Shown in pieces: positions 8,523-17,062 of a stretch of 50,832 nt of DNA. The position numbers were made by a program, and so were the translations under genes. The stretch is taken from assembly GCF_011045025.1 (NCBI RefSeq), contig NZ_JAAKZX010000051.1:1-50832 (forward strand). The letters are read 5' to 3'. Under the pieces are notes generated by a model. The model had not been told where the DNA came from, made no database searches, and was given only the letters and a program-made list of their open reading frames with translations. The stretch's first letter is position 1. The number at the start of each line of letters is the position of its first letter. The DNA comes from Streptomyces ureilyticus (lineage in GTDB: Bacteria; Actinomycetota; Actinomycetes; Streptomycetales; Streptomycetaceae).

Positions 8523-9071
8523 TCAGGTGGGGTCAATCTCACGCAGCAGTCCCGTTTTCACATCGAACACGAAACCACGTACGTCGTCGGTGTGGAGAAG
8601 GAACGGAGAAGTGCGTACCCGCTGCATGGACTGCCGTATGTCCTGGTCCACGTCCCGGAAGGCTTCCACCGCCCAGGCTGGACGCTGGCCGACCTCCATC
8701 TCCAGCTCGTGCCGGAACTCCTCGGTGAGGGATTCCAGGCCGCAGCCGGTGTGGTGGATGAGGACGACGCTGCGGGTGCCGAGCGCCCGCTGGCTGATGG
8801 TGAGGGAGCGGATCACGTCGTCGGTGACGACGCCGCCCGCGTTGCGGATCGTGTGGCAGTCGCCCAGTTCCAGGCCGAGCGCGTCGTGCAGGTCGAGACG
8901 GGCGTCCATGCAGGCCACGACGGCTACCTCGAGCACCGGGCGGGCATCCATGCCCGGGTCGCTGAATGCGGCGGCGTACCGCTTGTTGGCCTCGACGAGA
9001 CGGTCGGTGACGGTGTCGCCGCTGGATATGGCGGCTTCGGGTTCGGTGGGAACGGATGCGGAAGTCGTCAT
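8523..9071 (-). CDS. Beta-class carbonic anhydrase
   Basis: Predicted 182-residue enzyme interconverting CO2 and bicarbonate in the cytoplasm. The zinc site is readable: Cys54-Met-Asp56-Ala-Arg58 and His107-Thr-Gly-Cys110 supply the Cys, His and Cys ligands and the Asp-Arg dyad. IRNAGG (76-81) is also typical of the family. Size fits the small actinobacterial beta-CA group. ATG 9071 is favoured; an ATG two codons upstream (9077) is possible. Neither has a clear ribosome site, so translation may be leaderless or weakly led. It is a single gene, divergent from rsmH. A perfect palindrome lies upstream at 9132-9146. Confidence 0.92.
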   Translation of the reverse strand: MTTSASVPTEPEAAISSGDTVTDRLVEANKRYAAAFSDPGMDARPVLEVAVVACMDARLDLHDALGLELGDCHTIRNAGGVVTDDVIRSLTISQRALGTRSVVLIHHTGCGLESLTEEFRHELEMEVGQRPAWAVEAFRDVDQDIRQSMQRVRTSPFLLHTDDVRGFVFDVKTGLLREIDPT

Positions 9072-9131
9072 ACCCATGACGGTAATCGTCACAGTCCGTA
9101 CACGCGTGCTGTGAGAGCGGACAAAGAACAT

Positions 9132-9146
9132 CAACAAGCGTTGTTG
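9132..9146. promoter_or_regulatory. Palindromic operator candidate upstream of carbonic anhydrase
   Basis: CAACAA-GCG-TTGTTG is a perfect 6+6 inverted repeat about 60 bp upstream of the carbonic anhydrase start. A second shorter repeat, ACCCA-CA-TGGGT, follows at 9154-9165. Both are in the divergent region shared with rsmH. Confidence 0.4.
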
Positions 9147-9248
9147 TGAGCTAACCCACATGGGTGTTGCGTGGGTGCCCGTAAGGGTGGTTCTCCGCGA
9201 TGTGCCGCGTCAATGGAGGCGGGGTCGCGCGACGCGCAGGGCGGCTGA

Positions 9249-9276
9249 TTGACCGCGGGACACGGTGGACTAAAGT
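9249..9276 (+). promoter_or_regulatory. Candidate vegetative promoter of the dcw cluster
   Basis: TTGACC (9249-9254), a 16-bp spacer and TAAAGT (9271-9276) make a good sigma-70 (HrdB-type) match. A transcript from about 9283 would have a leader near 170 nt before the rsmH TTG start. It would begin with a small hairpin (TGGGAG 9286-9291 with CTCCCA 9300-9305). Confidence 0.55.
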
Positions 9277-9452
9277 GACGCGAACTGGGAGGCGAGAGTC
9301 TCCCAACTGGACTGTTGTCCCCCGGAGGACCCGGCGACGTGCCGGAATCTCCCCGCGTGCGCGGCGCGTACGTACGGCTCGGCCTCCTCCCGCTCCCGGT
9401 CGGTCGGGGACCCGGCGGTGCGTACGGCCGCGTCGGATTTGAGAGGGCCCCC

Positions 9453-10409
9453 TTGAGCCGCAGTCGACATGTTCCGGTGATGCTCCAGCGGTGCCTGGAC
9501 CTGTTGGCCCCGGCTCTGGAGCGGCCCGGAGCCGTCGTCGTCGACTGCACCCTCGGCCTCGGCGGCCACAGCGAGGCTCTGCTCACCCGGTTCCGCGAGG
9601 CTCGCCTCGTCGCCCTGGACCGCGACAAGGAGGCCTTGCGTCTCTCCGGAGAGCGGCTCGCCCCCTTCGGTGACCGGGCCACTCTGGTGCACGCCGTCTA
9701 CGACGAGCTCCCGGACGTACTCGACCGGCTCGGCCTCCCGCGCGTCCAGGGCGTCCTCTTCGACCTCGGCGTCTCCTCCATGCAGCTCGACGAGGCGGAG
9801 CGCGGGTTCGCGTACGCCCAGGACGCCCCGCTCGACATGCGGATGGACCAGTCGACCGGGGTCAGTGCGGCCGAGGTGCTCAACACGTACGCGCCGGGCG
9901 AACTCGTCCGGATCCTCAGGGTGTACGGCGAGGAGAAGCAGGCCAAGCGGATCGTGTCCGCGATCGTGCGGGAGCGCGCGAAGGAGCCCTTCAGTAACAG
10001 CGCGCGTCTCGTCGAGCTGATCCGGGACGCGCTGCCGCAGGCCGCCAAGCGCACCGGGGGCAATCCGGCCAAGCGAACCTTCCAGGCACTGCGTATCGAG
10101 GTCAACGGCGAACTCACCGTCCTGGAGAGGGCGATTCCCGCGGCAGTGGAGGCGCTCGCCGTCGGTGGCCGGATCGCCGTGCTGTCGTATCACTCGCTGG
10201 AGGACCGGCTGGTCAAGCAAGTGTTCGCGGCCGGTGCCGCCACCACCGCGCCGGCCGGCCTGCCGGTGGTGCCCGAGCGCTATCAGCCCCGGCTGAAGCT
10301 GCTGACGCGCGGTGCGGAGCTCCCCACGGAGGAGGAGATCGCTCAGAACAGGCGTGCCGCACCGGCGCGGCTGCGCGGGGCACAGCGCATCCGGGAGTCC
10401 GTCGAATGA
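9453..10409 (+). CDS. rsmH: 16S rRNA (cytosine(1402)-N4)-methyltransferase
   Basis: Predicted 318-residue SAM-dependent enzyme (MraW/RsmH) that methylates N4 of C1402 in 16S rRNA, and the usual first or second gene of dcw clusters. HVPVMLQRCLDLL at the N-terminus and the SAM motif DCTLGLGGHSEALL (about 28-41) are diagnostic. LFDLGVSSMQLD and RTFQALRIEVNGEL are further family signatures. TTG 9453 is chosen because the family homology begins at SRSRHVPV and GAGAGGG lies upstream; the in-frame extension to 9315 is not family-like. No mraZ precedes it. ftsL starts 31 bp downstream. Confidence 0.95.
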   Translation: MSRSRHVPVMLQRCLDLLAPALERPGAVVVDCTLGLGGHSEALLTRFREARLVALDRDKEALRLSGERLAPFGDRATLVHAVYDELPDVLDRLGLPRVQGVLFDLGVSSMQLDEAERGFAYAQDAPLDMRMDQSTGVSAAEVLNTYAPGELVRILRVYGEEKQAKRIVSAIVRERAKEPFSNSARLVELIRDALPQAAKRTGGNPAKRTFQALRIEVNGELTVLERAIPAAVEALAVGGRIAVLSYHSLEDRLVKQVFAAGAATTAPAGLPVVPERYQPRLKLLTRGAELPTEEEIAQNRRAAPARLRGAQRIRESVE

Positions 10410-10440
10410 GGGGCGCAAGGCGCAAGAAGGGGGCGGTTGA

Positions 10441-10902
10441 GTGAGTAGGAAACCCCAACTGAGGGGTCGGGCCGCCCGGCTCGCCCGCCTCATCCCGTCC
10501 GGTTCCGGACAGGCCGGCCGTACGCCCTTCGTCCTCCTCGTCGTGCTCCTCCTGGGCGGCGGCCTCATCGGGCTGCTGGTCCTGAACTCCGCTCTCAGCG
10601 AGGGGGCGTTCAAGCTCGACGACCTCCAGGACGACACGAAGAGCCTCACCGACGAGGAGCAGGCCCTACAGCGGGACGTGGACTCCTACTCCGCCCCCGA
10701 CGCCCTCCAGCGCCGCGCCCGCGAGCTGGGCATGGTGCCCGGCGGTGACCCCGCCTTCCTCAATCCCGACGGCACGATAAGAGGGGTTCCTGAGGCCGCC
10801 CAGCGGTCCTCGGTACGCGTCCCCCTGGTGCTGTCGCCCGAGAAGCCCGACTCCACGCCGAAGCCGAAACCCACGCAGCCCCCTACGCCCCCCGGCAGGT
10901 GA
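10441..10902 (+). CDS. ftsL: Cell division protein FtsL
   Basis: Predicted 153-residue bitopic protein. It has a short basic cytoplasmic N-terminus, one transmembrane helix (about 29-49) and a polar helical segment (about 55-90) suited to a coiled coil with the DivIC partner. A Pro/Lys-rich tail follows. Sequence conservation of FtsL is low; position between rsmH and ftsI and the topology carry the assignment. GTG 10441 follows AAGGGGG. Its TGA overlaps the ftsI GTG (GTGA). It helps to recruit and activate FtsW-FtsI at the septum. Position and architecture make the call safe. Confidence 0.9.
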   Translation: MSRKPQLRGRAARLARLIPSGSGQAGRTPFVLLVVLLLGGGLIGLLVLNSALSEGAFKLDDLQDDTKSLTDEEQALQRDVDSYSAPDALQRRARELGMVPGGDPAFLNPDGTIRGVPEAAQRSSVRVPLVLSPEKPDSTPKPKPTQPPTPPGR

Positions 10903-12866
10903 CGGAAGTGTCCGACAAGGAACCGCCGCGCCGCCGAGTGCCGTCGCCCGGCAGGCCCGTACGACCCGCCAGTCGGCGTCCGGGGCCCGGCGCCCGCCCC
11001 CCGCGCCGCCCGGCCACGCTCCGCGCGGGGCGGACACCGGGGCCACGCATGATCCGGCTGGGCAGCCCCCGGCCCCGGCTGCGCCTGGTCAGCCTCGCGC
11101 TGACGCTGGTGATGATCGCCTTCGTGGTGCGGCTGCTTCAGGTGCAGGCGGTCGACGCGAGCGTGTACTCGGCCAAGGCCGAGCAGAACCGGTACTTCAG
11201 CCGCACCCTGGCCGCCGAGCGCGGCGGGATCACCGACCGCAACGGCGTCGAGCTGGCCACCAGCGTGGACGCGAACGACATCACGGCCGACCCCACGATG
11301 TTCACGCGGAAGGCGACGAAGACCGACGACGCCCCCGAGCAGGCCGCCGCTCTGCTCGGCCCGATCCTCGGCAAGAAACCCGCCGAGCTCGCCGAGAAGC
11401 TCCGGACGAAGGGCACCCAGTACGTCCTGCTGGCCCGTCGCCAGACCCCCCAGGTCTGGACGCAGATCAACGACCTGAAGACGACGCTCGCCGAGAAGGC
11501 CCAGAAGGACAGGACGGCCGTGAACGTGCTGGCGGGCGTCTTCCAGGAGCCCACCAGCAAGCGGGTCTATCCGAACGGCGGCCTCGGCGCCGGGATACTG
11601 GGCTGGGTCAACGCCGACGGCAAGGGCGGCGGCGGTGTCGAGCAGCAGCTGAACAAGGAACTGACCGGCAAGGACGGCGAAATCCGCTACGCCCAGGCCG
11701 GCGGCCACCGGGTCCCGACCGCGGGCAGTACGGAGACGCCCGCCGTGGCCGGTTCCGAGGTCGAGCTGACCATCGACCGTGACATCCAGTGGGCCGCGCA
11801 GAACGCCATTACGGAGCAGGTGAAGGAGTCCAAGGCGGACCGCGGCTATGTGATCGTGCAGGACAACAAGACCGGCGAGATCCTCGCGATGGCCAACTCG
11901 CCCGGCTTCGACCCCAACGACCTCTCCCAGGCCGGCTCGGCGGCGCTCGGCAACGCGGCTCTCCAGGACGCGTACGAACCCGGCTCCACCGCGAAGGTCA
12001 TGTCGATGGCGGCCGTTCTGGAGGAGGACGCCGCCACGCCCGGGACGCATGTGGTCGTGCCCAACCGGCTGCACCGGGGCGACCGGCTCTTCCGGGACGA
12101 CATCGACCACCCGACCTGGTATCTGACGCTCAACGGCGTCCTCGCCAAGTCCAGCAACATCGGCACCATCCTGGCGACCGGCCAGCTCGGCAAGACCCAG
12201 AAGCAGGCCAACCAGGTCCTCTACTCGTATCTGCGCAAGTTCGGCATCGGCCGCGAGACCGGACTCGGCTTTCCCGGCGAGACGAACGGCATCCTCGCAC
12301 CCGCCGACAAGTGGTCGACCTCGCAGCAGTACACGATTCCTTTCGGCCAGGGCGTGTCGATCAACGCGATGCAGGCGGCCTCCGTCTACTCGACGATCGC
12401 GAACGGCGGCGTACGCGTCGAGCCGACCCTCGTACGGGGCACCAAGGGAGCCGACGGCCGCTTCACACCGGCCCCGAAGCCCAAGAAGACAAGGGTCGTG
12501 AGCCAGAAGACGGCGAAGACCCTCGCCCAGATGCTGGAGTCCGTCGTGGACGACGAGGAGGGCACCGGCACCAAGGCCCGTATCCCCGGCTACCGCGTCG
12601 CGGGGAAGACAGGCACCGCCAACCGGGTGGATCCGGCCACCGGCCGCTACCGCGGCTACACCTCCTCGTTCGCCGGCTTCGCGCCCGCCGACAACCCCCG
12701 CGTGACCGTGTACTGCGCGATCCAGAACGCCACCAAGGGCAGCTACTTCGGCGGCCAGATCTGCGGACCCGTCTACAAGGAGGTCCTGGAGTTCGCCCTC
12801 AAGACCCTCCAGGTGCCGCCCACCGGGGAGGCGCCCGCCCGACTTCCGGTCACCTTCAATCCCTGA
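10899..12866 (+). CDS. ftsI: Peptidoglycan D,D-transpeptidase FtsI (class B PBP)
   Basis: Predicted 655-residue septal penicillin-binding protein. A basic cytoplasmic tail of about 60 residues is followed by one transmembrane helix (about 61-80), the PBP dimerisation region (about 105-280) and the transpeptidase domain. Active-site motifs are complete: Ser363-Thr-Ala-Lys366, Ser418-Ser-Asn420 and Lys570-Thr-Gly572. It cross-links septal peptidoglycan with FtsW. GTG 10899 overlaps the ftsL stop; a GTG three codons later is possible. The basic, Pro/Arg-rich N-terminal extension is normal for Streptomyces. Confidence 0.96.
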   Translation: MTEVSDKEPPRRRVPSPGRPVRPASRRPGPGARPPRRPATLRAGRTPGPRMIRLGSPRPRLRLVSLALTLVMIAFVVRLLQVQAVDASVYSAKAEQNRYFSRTLAAERGGITDRNGVELATSVDANDITADPTMFTRKATKTDDAPEQAAALLGPILGKKPAELAEKLRTKGTQYVLLARRQTPQVWTQINDLKTTLAEKAQKDRTAVNVLAGVFQEPTSKRVYPNGGLGAGILGWVNADGKGGGGVEQQLNKELTGKDGEIRYAQAGGHRVPTAGSTETPAVAGSEVELTIDRDIQWAAQNAITEQVKESKADRGYVIVQDNKTGEILAMANSPGFDPNDLSQAGSAALGNAALQDAYEPGSTAKVMSMAAVLEEDAATPGTHVVVPNRLHRGDRLFRDDIDHPTWYLTLNGVLAKSSNIGTILATGQLGKTQKQANQVLYSYLRKFGIGRETGLGFPGETNGILAPADKWSTSQQYTIPFGQGVSINAMQAASVYSTIANGGVRVEPTLVRGTKGADGRFTPAPKPKKTRVVSQKTAKTLAQMLESVVDDEEGTGTKARIPGYRVAGKTGTANRVDPATGRYRGYTSSFAGFAPADNPRVTVYCAIQNATKGSYFGGQICGPVYKEVLEFALKTLQVPPTGEAPARLPVTFNP

Positions 12867-13051
12867 TCAGCACCGGACATGTCCAGTCACCCGGAACACC
12901 GAGCAGGAACCAATTCGTGACAACGATCACTTCTGACCCGGGGAAACATCCGGAGCCCCGCCCCTCGCTTCGCAGAGCCGGGGGCGCGCCCGGTACGCTC
13001 ACCGCCGTGCCACACGCTGATCAGTCCCAAACCACCCAGAAGGGCGTACCT

Positions 13052-14569
13052 GTGACATTTCCGGGGCCGCCGCGACCGGTTCAGGTCTCCGCCACGGACC
13101 TGGCGGACCTCGCCGATCAGCTGGGTGTCACCGCCCTCGCTGCGGCCGAGGTCACGGGCATCACCCACGACTCCCGGGCCGTACGCCCCGGCGACCTCTA
13201 CGCCGCCCTGCCCGGCGCCCGGCTGCACGGAGCCGACTTCGTGACGCAGGCCGCGGGCCTGGGCGCGGCGGCGGTGCTCACGGACCGGACCGGCGCGGAG
13301 CGGGCCGCCGCGACCGGCCTTCCGGTCCTCGTCGTCGACGATCCGCGCGGACGGATGGGCGAGCTGGCGGCCACGATCTACGGTCACCCCGGCCGTGATC
13401 TCCTCCAGATCGGCATCACGGGTACCTCGGGCAAGACCACGACGGCGTACCTCATCGAGGGCGGCCTGAAGACGGTCCGTAGCACCGGACTCATCGGCAC
13501 GGTCGAGATGCGTATCGGCGACGAGCGCATCAAGTCGGAGCGGACGACTCCCGAGGCCACCGACCTCCAGGCGCTGTTCGCGGTGATGCGTGAGCGCGGC
13601 GTGGACGCGGTCGCCATGGAGGTCTCCAGCCACGCACTGGTCCTCGGCCGGGTCGACGGCTGTGTCTTCGACATCGCCGTCTTCACCAACCTCAGTCCGG
13701 AGCACATGGAGTTCCACTCCGACATGGAGGACTACTTCGGGGCCAAGGCGCAGCTGTTCACGCCGAAACGCAGCCGTTTCGGCGTGGTCAACTTCGATGA
13801 CGAGTACGGACGGAGGCTCGTCAAGGAAGCCACCGTCCCTGTGGTGACGTTTTCCGCCGAGGGACACCCGGACGCCGACTGGCGTGCCGAGGACGTCGAG
13901 GTCGGTCCGCTGGACTCGACGTTCGTCGCGATCGGCCCCAAGGGGGAGCGGATCAGCGCCAAGTCGCCGCTCGCGGGCCCCTTCAACGTCGCCAACACCC
14001 TCGCCGCGGTCGTCGCCCTGGCCGCCGCCGGGCTCGACGCCCAGACCGCGGCCGACGGCATCGCCGCCGTACCGGGTGTGCCGGGCCGCCTGGAACGCGT
14101 GGACGCCGGCCAGCCGTACCTCGCGGTCGTCGACTACGCGCACAAGACGGACGCCGTGGAATCGGTGCTGCGCGCCCTGCGCAAGGTCACCGAGGGCAAG
14201 ATCCACATCGTGCTCGGCTGCGGCGGAGACCGTGACAAGTCCAAGCGGATGCCGATGGGCGCCGCCGCGGCCCGCCTCGCCGACACCGCCGTACTGACGT
14301 CGGACAACCCCCGCTCCGAGGACCCCCTCGCGATCCTCGCCACCATGCTCGCGGGCGCCGCAGACGTACCGGCGCACGAGCGCGGCGAGGTCGCGGTCTT
14401 CGAGGACCGGGCCGCCGCGATCGCCGCGGCCGTCGCCCGCGCCGAACCCGGCGACACCGTGCTGATCGCGGGTAAGGGCCACGAGCAGGGCCAGGACATC
14501 GCCGGGGTGGTCCGTCCCTTCGACGACCGCCAGGTACTTCGCGAAGCTATCCAGAAGACCCAGGGATGA
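13052..14569 (+). CDS. murE: UDP-MurNAc-L-Ala-D-Glu:2,6-diaminopimelate ligase
   Basis: Predicted 505-residue cytoplasmic Mur ligase that adds the third residue of the stem peptide. The P-loop is GTSGKTTTAYL (about 127-137), and DNPRSEDP near the C-terminus is the diaminopimelate-type recognition motif (Streptomyces use LL-DAP). The start is uncertain. GTG 13052 has GAAGGG 7 nt upstream and gives the usual length. GTG 13007 has TACGCT exactly 7 nt upstream and could be a leaderless start. GTG 12917 is also in frame. If 13052 is right, 12867-13051 is a 185-bp gap that probably holds an internal promoter. Confidence 0.94.
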   Translation: MTFPGPPRPVQVSATDLADLADQLGVTALAAAEVTGITHDSRAVRPGDLYAALPGARLHGADFVTQAAGLGAAAVLTDRTGAERAAATGLPVLVVDDPRGRMGELAATIYGHPGRDLLQIGITGTSGKTTTAYLIEGGLKTVRSTGLIGTVEMRIGDERIKSERTTPEATDLQALFAVMRERGVDAVAMEVSSHALVLGRVDGCVFDIAVFTNLSPEHMEFHSDMEDYFGAKAQLFTPKRSRFGVVNFDDEYGRRLVKEATVPVVTFSAEGHPDADWRAEDVEVGPLDSTFVAIGPKGERISAKSPLAGPFNVANTLAAVVALAAAGLDAQTAADGIAAVPGVPGRLERVDAGQPYLAVVDYAHKTDAVESVLRALRKVTEGKIHIVLGCGGDRDKSKRMPMGAAAARLADTAVLTSDNPRSEDPLAILATMLAGAADVPAHERGEVAVFEDRAAAIAAAVARAEPGDTVLIAGKGHEQGQDIAGVVRPFDDRQVLREAIQKTQG

Positions 14570-14573
14570 ACTT

Positions 14574-15992
14574 GTGATCGCCCTCTCTCTCGCCGAGATC
14601 GCCTCAGTCGTCGGCGGGCAGACGTACGACATACCGGATCCGTCGGTCCAGATCACCGGACCGGTCGTCAGGGACTCCCGTGAGGTGGAGCCAGGCAGTC
14701 TGTTCGTCGCCTTCGTGGGCGAGCGCGTGGACGGTCACGACTTCGCCGCACAGGTCGTCGAGGAGGGCGCCGCCGCCGTTCTGGCGTCCCGGCCCGTCGG
14801 CGTGCCCGCGATCATCGTGGACGACGTCCAGGCGGCCCTCGGCGCCCTCGCCCGCCACGTCGTCGAGCGACTCGGCACGACCCTCGTGGCCCTCACCGGT
14901 TCCGCGGGCAAGACCAGCACCAAGGACCTGATCGCGCAGGTACTCCGGCGCAAGGCCCCGACCGTGTTCACGCCGGGCTCGCTCAACAACGAGATCGGGC
15001 TGCCCCTCACCGCGCTCAGCGCCACCGAGGAGACGAAGTTCCTCGTCCTGGAGATGGGCGCCCGCGGCATCGGCCACATCCGCTACCTCGCGGACTTGAC
15101 CCCGCCGAAGATCGGCCTCGTCCTGAACGTCGGCACCGCGCACATCGGCGAGTTCGGCGGACGGGAGCAGATCGCCCAGGCCAAGGGCGAGCTGGTGGAG
15201 GCGCTCCCCGAAGGGGGCGCCGCGATTCTCAATGCCGACGATCCCCTCGTACGCGCCATGGCGTCCCGTACGAAGGCACGCGTGATCCTCTTCGGGGAGT
15301 CCGGCGAAGCGGACGTACGGGCCGAGAACGTGCGGCTCACGGAGAGCGGACAGCCCGCGTTCAGGCTTCACACACCCTCCGGTGCAAGCGATGTGACCAT
15401 GCGCCTGTACGGTGAGCACCACGTGTCGAACGCGCTCGCCGCGGCCGCCGTCGCCCATGAGCTGGGCATGTCCGCAGACGAGATCGCCGTCGCGCTCTCC
15501 GAGGCGGGCTCCCTCTCCCGCTGGCGGATGGAGGTCACCGAGCGCCCGGACGGCGTGACGGTCGTCAACGACGCCTACAACGCGAACCCCGAATCCATGC
15601 GGGCGGCTCTGCGCGCGCTGGCTGCCATGGGCGGAGCCTCACGGGCACGGGGGGGCCGGACCTGGGCGGTGCTCGGCAAGATGGCCGAGCTCGGGGACGA
15701 GGCGCTCGCCGAGCACGACGCGGTCGGACGGCTCGCCGTCCGGCTCAACGTCAGCAAGCTCGTCGCGGTCGGGGGCAGGGAAGCGTCCTGGCTCCAACTG
15801 GGCGCATATAACGAGGGTTCGTGGGGTGAGGAGTCGGTGCACGTGTCCGACGCACAGGCGGCTGTCGACCTGTTGCGCAATGAGCTGCGCCCGGGGGACG
15901 TCGTGCTCGTGAAGGCGTCCAGATCGGTGGGGCTCGAGTGGGTGGCCCAGGCACTGCTCGAGGGTGCCGAGGGTGAGGTCGCCGCCCGATGA
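14574..15992 (+). CDS. murF: UDP-MurNAc-tripeptide:D-alanyl-D-alanine ligase
   Basis: Predicted 472-residue ATP-dependent ligase that completes the UDP-MurNAc-pentapeptide. It has the Mur-ligase N-terminal domain (DSREVEPGSLFVAF), the P-loop TGSAGKTSTKDL (about 105-116), the central motif LEMGARGIGHI and the C-terminal domain (NDAYNANPESMRAAL). The GTG start lies 4 bp after the murE stop, and the TGA overlaps the mraY ATG, so the three are translationally coupled. Length and motifs are normal. Confidence 0.95.
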   Translation: MIALSLAEIASVVGGQTYDIPDPSVQITGPVVRDSREVEPGSLFVAFVGERVDGHDFAAQVVEEGAAAVLASRPVGVPAIIVDDVQAALGALARHVVERLGTTLVALTGSAGKTSTKDLIAQVLRRKAPTVFTPGSLNNEIGLPLTALSATEETKFLVLEMGARGIGHIRYLADLTPPKIGLVLNVGTAHIGEFGGREQIAQAKGELVEALPEGGAAILNADDPLVRAMASRTKARVILFGESGEADVRAENVRLTESGQPAFRLHTPSGASDVTMRLYGEHHVSNALAAAAVAHELGMSADEIAVALSEAGSLSRWRMEVTERPDGVTVVNDAYNANPESMRAALRALAAMGGASRARGGRTWAVLGKMAELGDEALAEHDAVGRLAVRLNVSKLVAVGGREASWLQLGAYNEGSWGEESVHVSDAQAAVDLLRNELRPGDVVLVKASRSVGLEWVAQALLEGAEGEVAAR

Positions 15993-17062
15993 TGAACCAG
16001 ATCCTGTTCTCGGGAGTCATCGGCCTGTTCCTGACTCTCGTGGGCACCCCGCTGCTGATCAAACTCCTCGCCCGCAAGGGCTACGGCCAGTACATCCGCG
16101 ACGACGGCCCGCGCGAGCACCACGCCAAGCGCGGTACGCCGACCATGGGCGGCATCGCCTTCATCCTGGCCACGATCATCGCGTACTTCCTCAGCAAGGT
16201 GATCACCGGCAAGCCGCCGACGTTCTCCGGGGTGCTGGTGCTCGGGCTGATGGGCGGCATGGGCCTGGTCGGTTTCCTCGACGACTACATCAAGATCGTC
16301 AAGCGGAGGTCGCTCGGTCTGCGGGCCAAGGCCAAGATGGCCGGCCAGCTGATCGTCGGCATCAGTTTCGCCGTGCTCTCGCTGCAGTTCGCGGACAGCC
16401 GGGGCCAGACGCCGGCCTCCACGAAGCTCTCCTTCGTACAGGACTTCGGCTGGACCATCGGACCGGTGCTGTTCGTGGTCTGGGCGCTGTTCATGATCCT
16501 CGCCATGTCGAACGGCGTGAACCTCACCGACGGTCTGGACGGCCTCGCCACCGGCGCCTCCGTCATGGTCTTCGGCGCCTACACGTTCATCGGTGTCTGG
16601 CAGTTCCAGGAGTCCTGCGCCAACGGGGACACGCTGACCAACCCGACCGCCTGCTTCGAAGTACGAGATCCACTCGACCTCGCGGTCGTCGCCTCCGCAC
16701 TGATGGGCGCCTGCTTCGGCTTCCTGTGGTGGAACACCTCACCCGCCAAGATCTTCATGGGCGACACCGGCTCGCTGGCGCTCGGCGGCGCGCTCGCCGG
16801 ACTCGCCATCTGCTCCCGCACCGAGCTGCTGCTCGCGCTGCTCGGCGGTCTCTTCGTCCTGATCACCATGTCGGTCGTCATCCAGGTCGGCTCCTTCCGG
16901 CTGACCGGCAAGCGCGTCTTCCGCATGGCCCCGCTCCAGCACCACTTCGAACTCAAGGGGTGGTCCGAAGTCCTTGTCGTGGTCCGCTTCTGGATCATCC
17001 AGGGCATGTGCGTGATCGTGGGGCTGGGTCTCTTCTACGCAGGGTGGGCGGCCGACAAGTGA
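15989..17062 (+). CDS. mraY: Phospho-N-acetylmuramoyl-pentapeptide transferase MraY
   Basis: Predicted 357-residue integral membrane enzyme with about ten helices. It transfers phospho-MurNAc-pentapeptide to undecaprenyl phosphate, giving lipid I. Signature motifs are visible: RDDGPREHHAKRGTPTMGG near residue 33-51, FLDDYIK (Asp pair), NLTDGLDGLA and the C-terminal APLQHHFELKGW. ATG 15989 overlaps the murF stop; the stop overlaps murD GTG. It is the target of several natural nucleoside antibiotics made by related actinomycetes. Confidence 0.96.
   Translation: MMNQILFSGVIGLFLTLVGTPLLIKLLARKGYGQYIRDDGPREHHAKRGTPTMGGIAFILATIIAYFLSKVITGKPPTFSGVLVLGLMGGMGLVGFLDDYIKIVKRRSLGLRAKAKMAGQLIVGISFAVLSLQFADSRGQTPASTKLSFVQDFGWTIGPVLFVVWALFMILAMSNGVNLTDGLDGLATGASVMVFGAYTFIGVWQFQESCANGDTLTNPTACFEVRDPLDLAVVASALMGACFGFLWWNTSPAKIFMGDTGSLALGGALAGLAICSRTELLLALLGGLFVLITMSVVIQVGSFRLTGKRVFRMAPLQHHFELKGWSEVLVVVRFWIIQGMCVIVGLGLFYAGWAADK

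Noticed and set aside
9161..9176. TGGGT repeats as MraZ boxes ahead of rsmH
   Set aside because: Only two units are present with unsuitable spacing, they lie upstream of the promoter, and no mraZ is seen.
11789..14569. A 926-residue open frame that looks like an extra domain fused ahead of MurE
   Set aside because: Its first 375 residues are an out-of-frame reading of ftsI, Arg/Pro-rich and without domain features. MurE homology begins near 13052.
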